Shown: positions 1 through 6,258, numbered from the stretch's first letter. The stretch is DNA of 9,958 nt from Heritagella sp051881655 (GCA_051881655.1 JBJEQH010000157.1:1-9958), one strand, 5' to 3'. Notes: generated by a model from the letters alone, not told the origin. Numbers and translations: made by a program.

Positions 1-51
1 CTTCGGGAACGGGAAACACGCTTCCTTTTTATTCAGTTTTGAATGGGCTGT

Positions 52-84
52 AAAGACCAACTGTGAAAACAGTTGGTCTTTTTT
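52..84 (+). terminator. Intrinsic terminator of the gene upstream of the window
   Basis: A perfect 13-bp inverted repeat (52-64 with 69-81, arm AAAGACCAACTGT) closes on a GAAA tetraloop and runs into a T tract at 79-84. This is a textbook Rho-independent terminator for + strand transcription. Two frames end just before it (TGA at 40-42 and TAA at 51-53), so the first ~50 bases may hold the last codons of a gene starting outside the window. I cannot tell which frame, if either, is real. Confidence 0.85.
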
Positions 85-927
85 AATTGTTGATAAATTG
101 GTTGATATTGTTGAAAACAGGGCGGATTTTACCCAATGTATAAAAAAGCGGCGGAGCGCTCTTTTATCATCAAAGAGAAGAAGGATTTTAACTGTTTTTT
201 AAAGCGGTGAGCTGCCAAAAACCGTGAAACCACATGCTGTGCGCATCGTTTTCGTCCACAGAGGTCATCTATCAGACCCAGGTCACCGTGGTAAACGGAT
301 AGGACAAATCGGAGCATGAACAAGAGGATAGCGTATGGTGCCCAAAAAACCATGCACGTGATACCGGCCAGGGTAAAAGGGCGAGACACCGCCGCATTCT
401 TTGCAAAATCCTGGGGGGAATTGCGGGGACAAAGCGGAATCCTGTTTTTTATAGGCTGCCTCTGCTCCCCTTGCGGGAGAACGGTGCGCAATAGGAGAAT
501 AAGGAAAAGCGAGTCAGAAAACACCATCGGCCCAATCAAATGCTGTTTGCCCGCAGGTTCTCTTTCCCTATATATAGCATTCTTGTTCCGGATAAAATCC
601 CTGGCAGACGGAGCCGAAAGAGCGCGAAGCTATTGGTTGGGCACCGGAATCCCCATTGAAAGACGGCCGTGGGCCTGCATAGATAGTTTGCAGCGACCGC
701 CTTAAGGGATCGTATACCGCGCCGATGGTCTCTGTCCGCAAGCATGGGGGCTGCTGCCTGTTTGTTTAGATTGAAGCTGTCCCGATGGATGGCCGACCGT
801 GTGGGCTTTAGCTGGTATCAGTGGGGGGTATCCGCTGTCTGCCGGAGAGTGCGGGATATGGTTCTTTTCCCCGAAATACGCCCTTTGGGGGACGGAGAAA
901 AAATTTTGAAAAAATCGAAAAAAAGGC
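85..927. other. Long stretch without a convincing gene
   Basis: About 840 bases in which no frame gives a protein I recognise. Open frames exist on both strands (for example 129-539 minus, 316-705 plus), but none has a convincing ribosome binding site together with a promoter, and their compositions (rich in Arg, Cys, Pro) look like chance translation. The minus frame at 129-539 does hold two hydrophobic stretches, so a decayed or lineage-specific membrane protein cannot be excluded. Near 87-115 there are three loosely similar TTGnTTGA copies 10-11 bases apart. The last ~30 bases (about 895-925) are A/T-rich tracts directly ahead of the 5S promoter and look like an UP element. The stretch could be decayed coding DNA or the remains of a larger rRNA locus. 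Confidence 0.5.
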
Positions 928-956
928 TTGCATTTTTTGATCGGCTGTGATATTAT
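928..956 (+). promoter_or_regulatory. Promoter of the 5S rRNA gene
   Basis: A -35 box TTGCAT (928-933) and a -10 box TATTAT (951-956) are separated by 17 bases. A-rich tracts just upstream (about 895-925) resemble the UP element common at rRNA promoters. Transcription would begin near 963, leaving a short leader to be processed before the mature 5S end near 989. Confidence 0.75.
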
Positions 957-988
957 ATACAAGTCGCAAGGATACAGCGATAAACACA

Positions 989-1105
<117 letters not shown>

Positions 1106-1112
1106 TCAAGAT

Positions 1113-1140
1113 AGCCACCCAATAGGGTGGCTGTTTTTTT
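1113..1140 (+). terminator. 5S rRNA terminator
   Basis: An 8-bp stem AGCCACCC (1113-1120) / GGGTGGCT (1125-1132) with an AATA loop is followed by G and seven T residues. It lies 8 bases after the 5S 3' end, so it is the terminator of that unit and insulates bioY from rRNA transcription. Confidence 0.9.
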
Positions 1141-1174
1141 ATCCCTGAATTGTTATCTTTTTATGATATTAAGG

Positions 1175-1203
1175 TTGACAATTGACGAAAAGCACCGTAT
1201 AAT
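1175..1203 (+). promoter_or_regulatory. bioY promoter, perfect sigma-A consensus
   Basis: TTGACA (1175-1180) and TATAAT (1198-1203) are both perfect consensus boxes with a 17-base spacer. Transcription should start near 1210, which rules out the upstream in-frame TTG codon at 1203 and the ATG at 1209 as bioY starts and supports the ATG at 1239. I looked for a BirA-type palindrome (GTTAAC-containing half sites) and see none. A short CAATT...AATTG repeat (1179-1183 / 1201-1205) spans the promoter spacer and could be an operator, but it is too short to claim. Confidence 0.85.
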
Positions 1204-1238
1204 TGGCAATGGAAATTAAAAGGAGGGTTTACAATTCC

Positions 1239-1850
1239 ATGAAGAAGAACACAAAGATGCTGGCGCTCTCCGCCATGTTTGTCGCACTGATTGCTGTTTT
1301 TGCCCAGATCTCGTTCCCGATTCCGGGAACACCCATTGTTTTCACCATGGGAATTATGGGAGTCATGCTCGCAGGGCTGATGCTCCCCTGGGGCTATGCA
1401 TTCCTGGCGCTGATTGTCTATCTGCTGCTGGGGGCTGTGGGCCTGCCGGTATTCAGCTCCTTTGGCGCCGGGCTGGGGACGCTGCTCGGTCCTACGGGCG
1501 GTTTTTTGATGGTGTATCCCATCATGGCCATTACCGCCGCTGGGATGTGGCGCCTTTTTCAACCGATTGCCAGCCGGAAGTGGAAAAACGGGGCCGTACG
1601 GGCCCTGTTGTCGGAGCCGGTATTGTCCTTTATTGCGGCTGAAGTTTGCATGATTCCCTGCTATCTGGGTGGGGCGTTGTGGTACATGTTTACGGCGCAG
1701 GTGGATTGGACCGTTTCGCTGGGGGCCACCGTCCTCCCGTTTATCTGGGTGGATCTGACCAAAGCCGTCCTCTCGGGCCTGCTGGCAACGGCACTGCGCC
1801 GGGCACTGCGGGCGGCCCGTCTGCTGCCGCCGGTATCGGCTCATTCATAA
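1239..1850 (+). CDS. bioY: Biotin transporter substrate-binding component BioY
   Basis: BioY is the S-component of the biotin ECF transporter: an integral membrane protein that binds biotin outside and associates with a shared EcfA/A'/T energy module. The 203-residue product is of normal length and very hydrophobic, with about six membrane segments. It carries the family signature GAVGLPVFSSFGAGLG at about residues 65-80, followed by LLGPTGGFL (82-90), and the C-terminal PFIWVDLTKAVLSGLL segment (about 167-182). The ATG at 1239 is chosen because it follows AGGAGGG (1221-1227, 11-base gap) and lies after the expected transcription start; the frame is open further upstream only through the -10 box. 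The gene is monocistronic, with no biotin synthesis genes or ECF module nearby, pointing to biotin scavenging. It follows the 5S gene with its own promoter. Regulation by biotin through BirA is usual for the family, but no clear BirA site is visible. Confidence 0.93.
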   Translation: MKKNTKMLALSAMFVALIAVFAQISFPIPGTPIVFTMGIMGVMLAGLMLPWGYAFLALIVYLLLGAVGLPVFSSFGAGLGTLLGPTGGFLMVYPIMAITAAGMWRLFQPIASRKWKNGAVRALLSEPVLSFIAAEVCMIPCYLGGALWYMFTAQVDWTVSLGATVLPFIWVDLTKAVLSGLLATALRRALRAARLLPPVSAHS

Positions 1851-1872
1851 AATCATCCTCCCATGTCGGAAA

Positions 1873-1921
1873 AGGGGGCCGTATGAAAGAGAGAAATCTC
1901 TTTCATACGGCCCCTTCTTTT
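1873..1921 (+). terminator. bioY terminator with long perfect hairpin
   Basis: Arms 1875-1892 and 1897-1914 form an 18-bp perfect stem with a GAAA tetraloop (1893-1896), extendable by a G-T and an A-T pair to 1873-1916, followed by a T-rich tail. It ends the bioY transcript before the TetR promoter. Confidence 0.9.
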
Positions 1922-2016
1922 TATCCCCAATGAAGATATCGCTTTCCCGGGCGGACATACCTCCAAAAGAGAGCTTCCTGCCGGATTCATAGAATTTTGG
2001 AGAAAAAACGCCCGTA

Positions 2017-2032
2017 ATGACAGGCCTGTCAT
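2017..2032. promoter_or_regulatory. Perfect palindrome, candidate TetR operator
   Basis: ATGACAGGCCTGTCAT is a perfect 16-bp palindrome. It sits four bases upstream of the -35 box of the TetR-family gene's promoter. TetR-family dimers usually bind palindromes of about this length near their own promoter, so this is the best candidate operator for autoregulation. I saw no second copy in the window. The function is inferred from position and symmetry. Confidence 0.65.
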
Positions 2033-2036
2033 GCCC

Positions 2037-2065
2037 TTGACTTTTGAGAGGGAGTTTTGTATACT
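2037..2065 (+). promoter_or_regulatory. Promoter of the TetR regulator and membrane protein operon
   Basis: TTGACT (2037-2042) and TATACT (2060-2065) are separated by 17 bases, so transcription should start near 2072. This makes the in-frame ATG at 2031, which lies upstream of the -35 box, impossible as a start for this transcript and supports the ATG at 2100. Confidence 0.8.
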
Positions 2066-2099
2066 GTGGCTGAACAGCGTTCAGGAGAGGAGTGGTATC

Positions 2100-2654
2100 A
2101 TGGATAAAAAGGAGCACATCCGTGAGGTGACGACAGCGCTGATTGAGGAGAATGACGGCGATGTCGAAAAGGTGACGGCCCGCATGATCGCCGAGAGAGC
2201 GGAAGTGGGGCTGGGGCTGATTAACTACCATTTTGGCAGTAAGGAAAATTTGATCACGGAATGCGTGCAGCGCATCATCGGAAAGGTGGTGGCAAACTTT
2301 CGTGGAGAGCCGTCCTTTTCTACCGACCGCGAGCGTCTGACGGCCTGGGCAACAGAGGTGTTTCATTTCCTGTTTGCGCATTCGGCGATTTGCCGGATCT
2401 CCATTCTGGGAGATTTTCAGCACTACACCGGGGAATGCAATTCCGTCTGCACCCAGAAGGGCTTTCTGCATGCCCTGAAGGGAGAACACGATGAGAAGGC
2501 TCTGCGGGTATTTGCGTTGACTGCGGCCATGCAGGCGGCGTTTTTGGGCGGTGAGACCGCCGGACGCCTTCTCGGTTATGACTTTTCCCGGGCAGAGGAC
2601 CGGGGCGCCTACATTCAAAAAACCATGAAACTGCTTTTTCCAGGGGAGGAATAG
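2100..2654 (+). CDS. TetR/AcrR-family transcriptional regulator
   Basis: The 184-residue product has the TetR layout: an N-terminal helix-turn-helix domain (about residues 5-52) and a variable helical ligand and dimerisation domain. The recognition region reads TARMIAERAEVGLGLINYHF (about 26-45), followed by the family hallmark YHFGSKENLI (43-52). The C-terminal part is not conserved enough to name a ligand. The start at 2100 follows GAGGAG (2087-2092, 7-base gap) and the promoter at 2037-2065. The stop at 2652-2654 is five bases before the next gene, whose ribosome binding site overlaps this gene's 3' end, so the two are translated from one message. The family acts mainly as ligand-released repressors; the target is probably its own operon through the palindrome at 2017-2032. 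Confidence 0.88.
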   Translation: MDKKEHIREVTTALIEENDGDVEKVTARMIAERAEVGLGLINYHFGSKENLITECVQRIIGKVVANFRGEPSFSTDRERLTAWATEVFHFLFAHSAICRISILGDFQHYTGECNSVCTQKGFLHALKGEHDEKALRVFALTAAMQAAFLGGETAGRLLGYDFSRAEDRGAYIQKTMKLLFPGEE

Positions 2655-2658
2655 AGAA

Positions 2659-3291
2659 ATGAATCAAAAAATAGGAGGGGCCGCCTCTCTTCTCAATGGA
2701 CTGTGTGTCCTGGGCTTTGCAATTTCCATGCTGCTGGGGACAAATACCGGCTGTTACCTTTTCTCCATGTTTATCGCATTCAGCTTTGTGGGGATGATGG
2801 GGGGCTGCGCCTGTCTCTGTGAGAAGGAGGAGCGGCTGGCAGGGTATCTCTCCCTTACTTTTGCGGGGATGTATGCGGCCATCATTCTGCTGGTCTATTT
2901 TGCCCAGGTCACCACGGTCCGGTTCGGCGGCTTATCCCAACAGGCGGCGGCTCTGCTCGATTATCAGCAGTTTGGCCTGTTCTTTTCCTATGATCTGCTG
3001 GGTTATGCGCTGATGGCGCTGTCCACCTTTTTTGCGGGACTGACCATCCGGGTGCACACCAAAGCGGACCGCTGGCTGAAAAGGCTCCTGCTGCTGCACG
3101 GCATTTTCTTCTTCAGCTGTTTGATTCTGCCTATGTTCCCCGTGTTCACCCCGGGGGGAGAAGCGTGGGTTGGCGTGGCTGTAATGGAATTCTGGTGCCT
3201 GTATTTTCTGCCGGTGGGCCTGCTGTGTGCCCATCATTTTTTAAAGGGTGCCCTCAAAAAGGGGCATCGTGAGAATACCCCGAACCCGTAA
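2659..3291 (+). CDS. Six-helix membrane protein of unknown function, TetR partner
   Basis: I do not recognise a named family. The 210-residue product is strongly hydrophobic, with about six membrane segments (near residues 8-26, 31-52, 61-83, 106-131, 140-163 and 170-193), a short charged loop CEKEER (54-59), a basic cytoplasmic-looking loop RVHTKADRWLKR (131-142) and a basic tail KKGHREN (200-206). It has no signal peptide, ATP-binding motif or recognised transporter signature. The ATG at 2659 follows GGGGAGGA (2643-2650, 8-base gap), located inside the end of the TetR gene, a sign of coupled translation. It is probably repressed by that regulator and could act in efflux, stress or membrane homeostasis; this is inference from the pairing only. 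No terminator is visible after it, so transcription may continue into the two-component operon 111 bases downstream. Confidence 0.8.
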   Translation: MNQKIGGAASLLNGLCVLGFAISMLLGTNTGCYLFSMFIAFSFVGMMGGCACLCEKEERLAGYLSLTFAGMYAAIILLVYFAQVTTVRFGGLSQQAAALLDYQQFGLFFSYDLLGYALMALSTFFAGLTIRVHTKADRWLKRLLLLHGIFFFSCLILPMFPVFTPGGEAWVGVAVMEFWCLYFLPVGLLCAHHFLKGALKKGHRENTPNP

Positions 3292-3321
3292 AAGGGGAAA
3301 AATCGTGTCTCCTCTCAAAAA

Positions 3322-3343
3322 TTCATGCAATCTTCATCAAAAC
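3322..3343 (+). promoter_or_regulatory. Helically phased direct repeats, candidate response regulator site
   Basis: Two copies of an 11-base unit lie head to tail: TTCATGCAATC (3322-3332) and TTCATCAAAAC (3333-3343), identical at 8 of 11 positions. Direct repeats spaced one helical turn apart, just upstream of a weak -35 box, are the usual arrangement for OmpR/PhoB-class activators. The next gene encodes such a regulator, so autoactivation is the simplest reading. Confidence 0.45.
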
Positions 3344-3349
3344 GCCGGT

Positions 3350-3378
3350 TTTCTCTTAAACCGGGTTTCCGGTATACT
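3350..3378 (+). promoter_or_regulatory. Probable promoter of the two-component operon
   Basis: A good -10 box TATACT (3373-3378) is preceded, with a 17-base spacer, by a poor -35 box TTTCTC (3350-3355), as expected for an activator-dependent promoter. An inverted repeat CCGGTTT (3345-3351) / AAACCGG (3358-3364) overlaps the -35 and spacer region. Confidence 0.55.
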
Positions 3379-3402
3379 AAGACCAAAAGGAGGCACCCCC
3401 TT

Positions 3403-4101
3403 ATGAATCATATTTTGCTCTGCGATGACGATCCCGATATTGTGCGCGCACTGGAAATCTATCTCTCTGATCCCACCTATACCCTGTTCCGGGCGTATAC
3501 GGGCAGAGAGGCGCTGGAGGTGGTGAAACGGGAGGAAATCCACCTGATTTTGCTGGACATTATGATGCCGGAAATGGACGGCCTGACAGCTATGGCAAAG
3601 ATCCGGGAGATCTCGAATGTCCCCATTATTCTCCTCACCGCCAAAAGCGAGGATATGGACAAGATCCTGGGGCTGGACTGCGGGGCAGATGATTACATCA
3701 CCAAACCGTTCCACCCGGTGGAGGTGGCCGCCCGGGTGCGCTCACAGCTTCGGCGCTACCGACAACTGGGGGGCGGCACCATCCAGAGCGAGCGCTTCGT
3801 CATCGGGGGGATCGAACTGGATGACAGAGGAAAGGAGGTGACGCTGGATGGGGAGCCGGTCTCGCTGACCCCCAAGGAGTACGAGATCTTAAAGCTGTTG
3901 ATAATGAACCCGGACCGGGTGTATGCCCCCCGGGAGATTTACCGCCTGGTGTGGAAGGAGAAATCCCTGGGCTGTGACAATACCGTGGCAGTCCACATCC
4001 GCCATCTGCGGGAAAAACTGGAGATCAATCCCGCCGAGCCCCGTTACATAAAGGTGGTGTTCGGCCAGGGATACAAAATGGAAAAGGGGAGAAACGGATG
4101 A
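3403..4101 (+). CDS. OmpR/PhoB-class response regulator
   Basis: A 232-residue two-domain regulator. The receiver domain (about 1-115) shows the acidic pocket DDD at 8-10, the phosphoacceptor Asp52 in LILLDIMMPEMDG, the switch Thr79 and the conserved Lys101 in DDYITKPF. The C-terminal winged-helix DNA-binding domain (about 130-230) contains LTPKEYEILKLL and ends in the typical IKVVFGQGYKME. It should be phosphorylated by the histidine kinase encoded 175 bases downstream and then bind direct repeats in target promoters. The ATG at 3403 is chosen over the frame's earlier ATG at 3325 because it follows AAAAGGAGG (3385-3393, 9-base gap), lies after the promoter and begins with MNHILLCDDD, the normal start of a receiver domain. 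Its TGA stop overlaps an ATG as ATGA (4098-4101). The regulon is not evident from the window. Confidence 0.95.
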   Translation: MNHILLCDDDPDIVRALEIYLSDPTYTLFRAYTGREALEVVKREEIHLILLDIMMPEMDGLTAMAKIREISNVPIILLTAKSEDMDKILGLDCGADDYITKPFHPVEVAARVRSQLRRYRQLGGGTIQSERFVIGGIELDDRGKEVTLDGEPVSLTPKEYEILKLLIMNPDRVYAPREIYRLVWKEKSLGCDNTVAVHIRHLREKLEINPAEPRYIKVVFGQGYKMEKGRNG

Positions 4102-4280
4102 ATATGAGAAGAAAATGGGGAACCTTTTCCCCGGGAAGAGGGATCCCCGGACGTTCTTACCGTAGGAGCAGAATGTCCATGAAAAAGGAGTGGATTTGGA
4201 TGGCACAGATGGCTGCCCTGTTGGCCGCAGCCGCGGTCTGTTTGGGAATGCTTTTGCGAAGAAGGAGGGCAGATTCATGA
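4098..4280 (+). CDS. Small single-helix membrane protein between regulator and kinase
   Basis: I do not recognise this protein. Read from the ATG that overlaps the regulator stop (ATGA, 4098-4101), it is 60 residues long. An internal in-frame ATG at 4179 (codon 28), ten bases after TAGGAG (4163-4168), gives 33 residues and may be the true start: the first ~27 residues are Arg/Gly/Pro-rich and look unlike a folded protein, whereas the remainder is a compact membrane peptide of KKEWIWM, a hydrophobic segment AQMAALLAAAAVCLGMLL, then RRRRADS. Its TGA stop overlaps the kinase ATG as ATGA (4277-4280), which ties its translation to the kinase. The position suggests an accessory subunit or modulator of the sensor kinase in the membrane. 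Alternatively, translation through it may serve only to couple kinase synthesis to regulator synthesis. Confidence 0.6.
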   Translation: MNMRRKWGTFSPGRGIPGRSYRRSRMSMKKEWIWMAQMAALLAAAAVCLGMLLRRRRADS

Positions 4281-6241
4281 AAAAGTGGATGCGGAGAACG
4301 CCGGGCAAAACGGCCGTATTTATCAGCGTAATTTTGCTGCTGTGCGTGACCGCTGGGTGCGCCATGGCTGCGGTGTTCATGGCGGCCAGTGATTTTTACG
4401 AAAAGCCGGAGAAGGTGCTGATCCGGGATTTCCTGGAACGGAGGGTGGAACAGGACGCCCTTCTCCTGACGCAGGAGGCGCTGTATGCCGAGGATGACGG
4501 AAAAACGTTCGAGACTCCAGCGGATGCGAGCAACCTGCGCTATCAGCTGTACCGGAAAAGTGCATGGATTGCCCGGACAGAGGGAGAAGAGAGGAAAAAT
4601 ATATCCATGTGCGAATACCTTTTCTTTTTCGGGGCCCGGCAGGAGGAGGGCGGAAGCTGGAGTATATGCTCTCTCGGTAAGGAAATGGATAAGGAAGACC
4701 GGCAGTTCTGCGAACAGGAAGGATACGAGATTTATTCTTTTTATGCCAGAATGGAGGATGGCTTGCCCATTCAGGACGGATATGCCATGCTGGCCTTCTG
4801 GCTTCATGTGGCATATACCCTCCAGTACGCCGTTTATCCCATTGGAATTTTAACCTTTTTGGCGGCCGTATGCGGGATTGTAATGCTGTTGTGTGCGGCA
4901 GGGAGAAGACCCGATACCGAAGAGCTGTTCCCCGGGCCGCTGTACCGCGTCCCCTTTGACCTGCTGCTTTTTATGGCGGTGGGCATCATGGTGGGGCTGC
5001 ACGCCTTTTCTGCCAGCCTGCTGCCCTATAATGGGGTGCTGGCGGTGGTCTGTCTGGCCCTGGGAGGGATCGAAACTTTGTGCCTGGTACTGGGGCTGTG
5101 TATGAGCATAGCGGTCCGCATCAAGGGAAAAACCCTGCTGAAGAATACCGTGATTGTGTATCTTTTAAAAGGAATCCGATTTGTTTTGCGTGAAATGAGC
5201 TCGTGGGTGGTGCGGGCGGTCCATGGAATGCCCACATTCCCTAAAGTGATGATAAGTTTCCTCGTTCTCACGGTTTTGGAGGCCCTGGTGATCGCCTGGG
5301 CTCCAAAAGCGAATCTCACGGTGTTCTGGACGATTGAAAAGCTGATTTTGCTGCCGCTGGTTCTGTACATCGCGCAGATGATGCGCACCCTGAAAAAGGG
5401 AGGAGATGCCCTGGCAAAGGGGGAGAGCGGCTTTCAGGTGGATACACGGCTGATGTGGGGGGATTTTAAAGAGCATGGCGACAACCTGAACAGTCTGGCG
5501 GCGGGGATGAACCGCGCCGTGGAAGAGAAAATGAAAAGTGAGCGCATGAAGACCGAGCTGATCACCAATGTCTCCCACGATATCAAAACGCCGCTGACCT
5601 CGATTATCAATTACGCGGACCTGATCGGAAAAGAACCCTGCGAGAACCCGGTGATTGTGGAATATGTCTCGGTGCTGACGCGGCAGGCCGGCCGGCTGAA
5701 ACGGCTGATCGAGGATTTGGTCGAGGCTTCGAAAGCGGCCACCGGCAATCTGGAGGTGGCCCTTGCCCCCTGTGAAGCGGAAATCTTCCTGACGCAGACC
5801 GCCGGAGAATACGAGCAGAAAGTGCAGCAGGCCGGTCTGACTCTGATCACCCAAACGCCGGAGAAGCCCTGCAAGGTATTGGCGGATGGCCGCCGGATGC
5901 AGCGCGTTTTCGATAACCTGATGAACAATATCTGCAAATACGCACAGCCGGGAACCCGGGTGTATCTCTCTCTGGAGGAGCAGGGGGGACAGGTGGTGTT
6001 TACCTTTAAAAATACATCCCGTGTGGCGCTGAACCTCAGCGCGCAGGAGCTGATGGAGCGGTTTGTCCGCGGGGATGTCTCCCGCCATACCGAGGGAAAC
6101 GGCCTGGGGCTGTCCATCGCCAAAAGCCTGACCGAACTGCAGGGGGGCACCTTTACTCTCTCCATTGACGGGGATTTGTTCAAAGTGACCCTGCGTTTCC
6201 CCCGGTTCTACGAGGTGGAGCGGCCGTCTGCCCGCCTGTAA
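4277..6241 (+). CDS. Multi-spanning sensor histidine kinase
   Basis: A 654-residue membrane kinase, partner of the response regulator. Membrane segments lie near residues 11-37, 186-208, 226-248, 252-280, 322-341 and 347-368. The first two enclose an exposed domain of roughly 150 residues (38-185) that is the likely sensing part, with Cys112, Cys131 and Cys145 in it. A linker (about 370-420) precedes the HisKA domain, whose H box is NVSHDIKTPLTSI with His434 as phosphoacceptor. The ATPase domain (about 530-640) has the N box DNLMNNICKYA (546-556) and a G2-type NGLGLSIAKSL (608-618). The usual G1 DxGxG is absent, replaced by FKNTSRVALNLSAQELMERF, a form I associate with a clostridial kinase subgroup rather than with loss of activity. 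The ATG at 4277 follows AAGGAGGG (4262-4269) and overlaps the previous stop. The stop at 6239-6241 is followed by a terminator. Confidence 0.93.
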   Translation: MKKWMRRTPGKTAVFISVILLLCVTAGCAMAAVFMAASDFYEKPEKVLIRDFLERRVEQDALLLTQEALYAEDDGKTFETPADASNLRYQLYRKSAWIARTEGEERKNISMCEYLFFFGARQEEGGSWSICSLGKEMDKEDRQFCEQEGYEIYSFYARMEDGLPIQDGYAMLAFWLHVAYTLQYAVYPIGILTFLAAVCGIVMLLCAAGRRPDTEELFPGPLYRVPFDLLLFMAVGIMVGLHAFSASLLPYNGVLAVVCLALGGIETLCLVLGLCMSIAVRIKGKTLLKNTVIVYLLKGIRFVLREMSSWVVRAVHGMPTFPKVMISFLVLTVLEALVIAWAPKANLTVFWTIEKLILLPLVLYIAQMMRTLKKGGDALAKGESGFQVDTRLMWGDFKEHGDNLNSLAAGMNRAVEEKMKSERMKTELITNVSHDIKTPLTSIINYADLIGKEPCENPVIVEYVSVLTRQAGRLKRLIEDLVEASKAATGNLEVALAPCEAEIFLTQTAGEYEQKVQQAGLTLITQTPEKPCKVLADGRRMQRVFDNLMNNICKYAQPGTRVYLSLEEQGGQVVFTFKNTSRVALNLSAQELMERFVRGDVSRHTEGNGLGLSIAKSLTELQGGTFTLSIDGDLFKVTLRFPRFYEVERPSARL

Positions 6242-6258
6242 AGCTTTTTTCAAAATGC

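Noticed and set aside
316..705. A 129-codon plus-strand frame in the gene-poor stretch
   Set aside because: There is no usable ribosome binding site or promoter, the composition is Arg/Cys/Pro-rich and it matches nothing I recognise.
1161..1844. A 227-codon minus-strand frame opposite bioY
   Set aside because: It is very rich in Gln, Arg, His and Gly with no hydrophobic core, the usual shadow of a GC-rich gene in the opposite frame. bioY itself is unambiguous.
1845..2618. A 257-codon open frame on the minus strand opposite the TetR gene, with GGAGG before an internal ATG near 1958
   Set aside because: It is antisense to a clear TetR gene and its end translates through the bioY terminator hairpin. 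The GGAGG is only one base from the ATG, and the composition is not protein-like.
3248..3265. TGCCC...GGGCA inverted repeat near the end of the membrane protein gene as a terminator
   Set aside because: The stem is short, it lies inside the coding sequence and no T tract follows.
5995..6060. Kinase inactivated by loss of the G1 (DxGxG) box
   Set aside because: The replacement stretch resembles a form I associate with a whole subgroup of clostridial kinases, and the H, N and G2-type motifs are intact, so there is no sign of inactivation.
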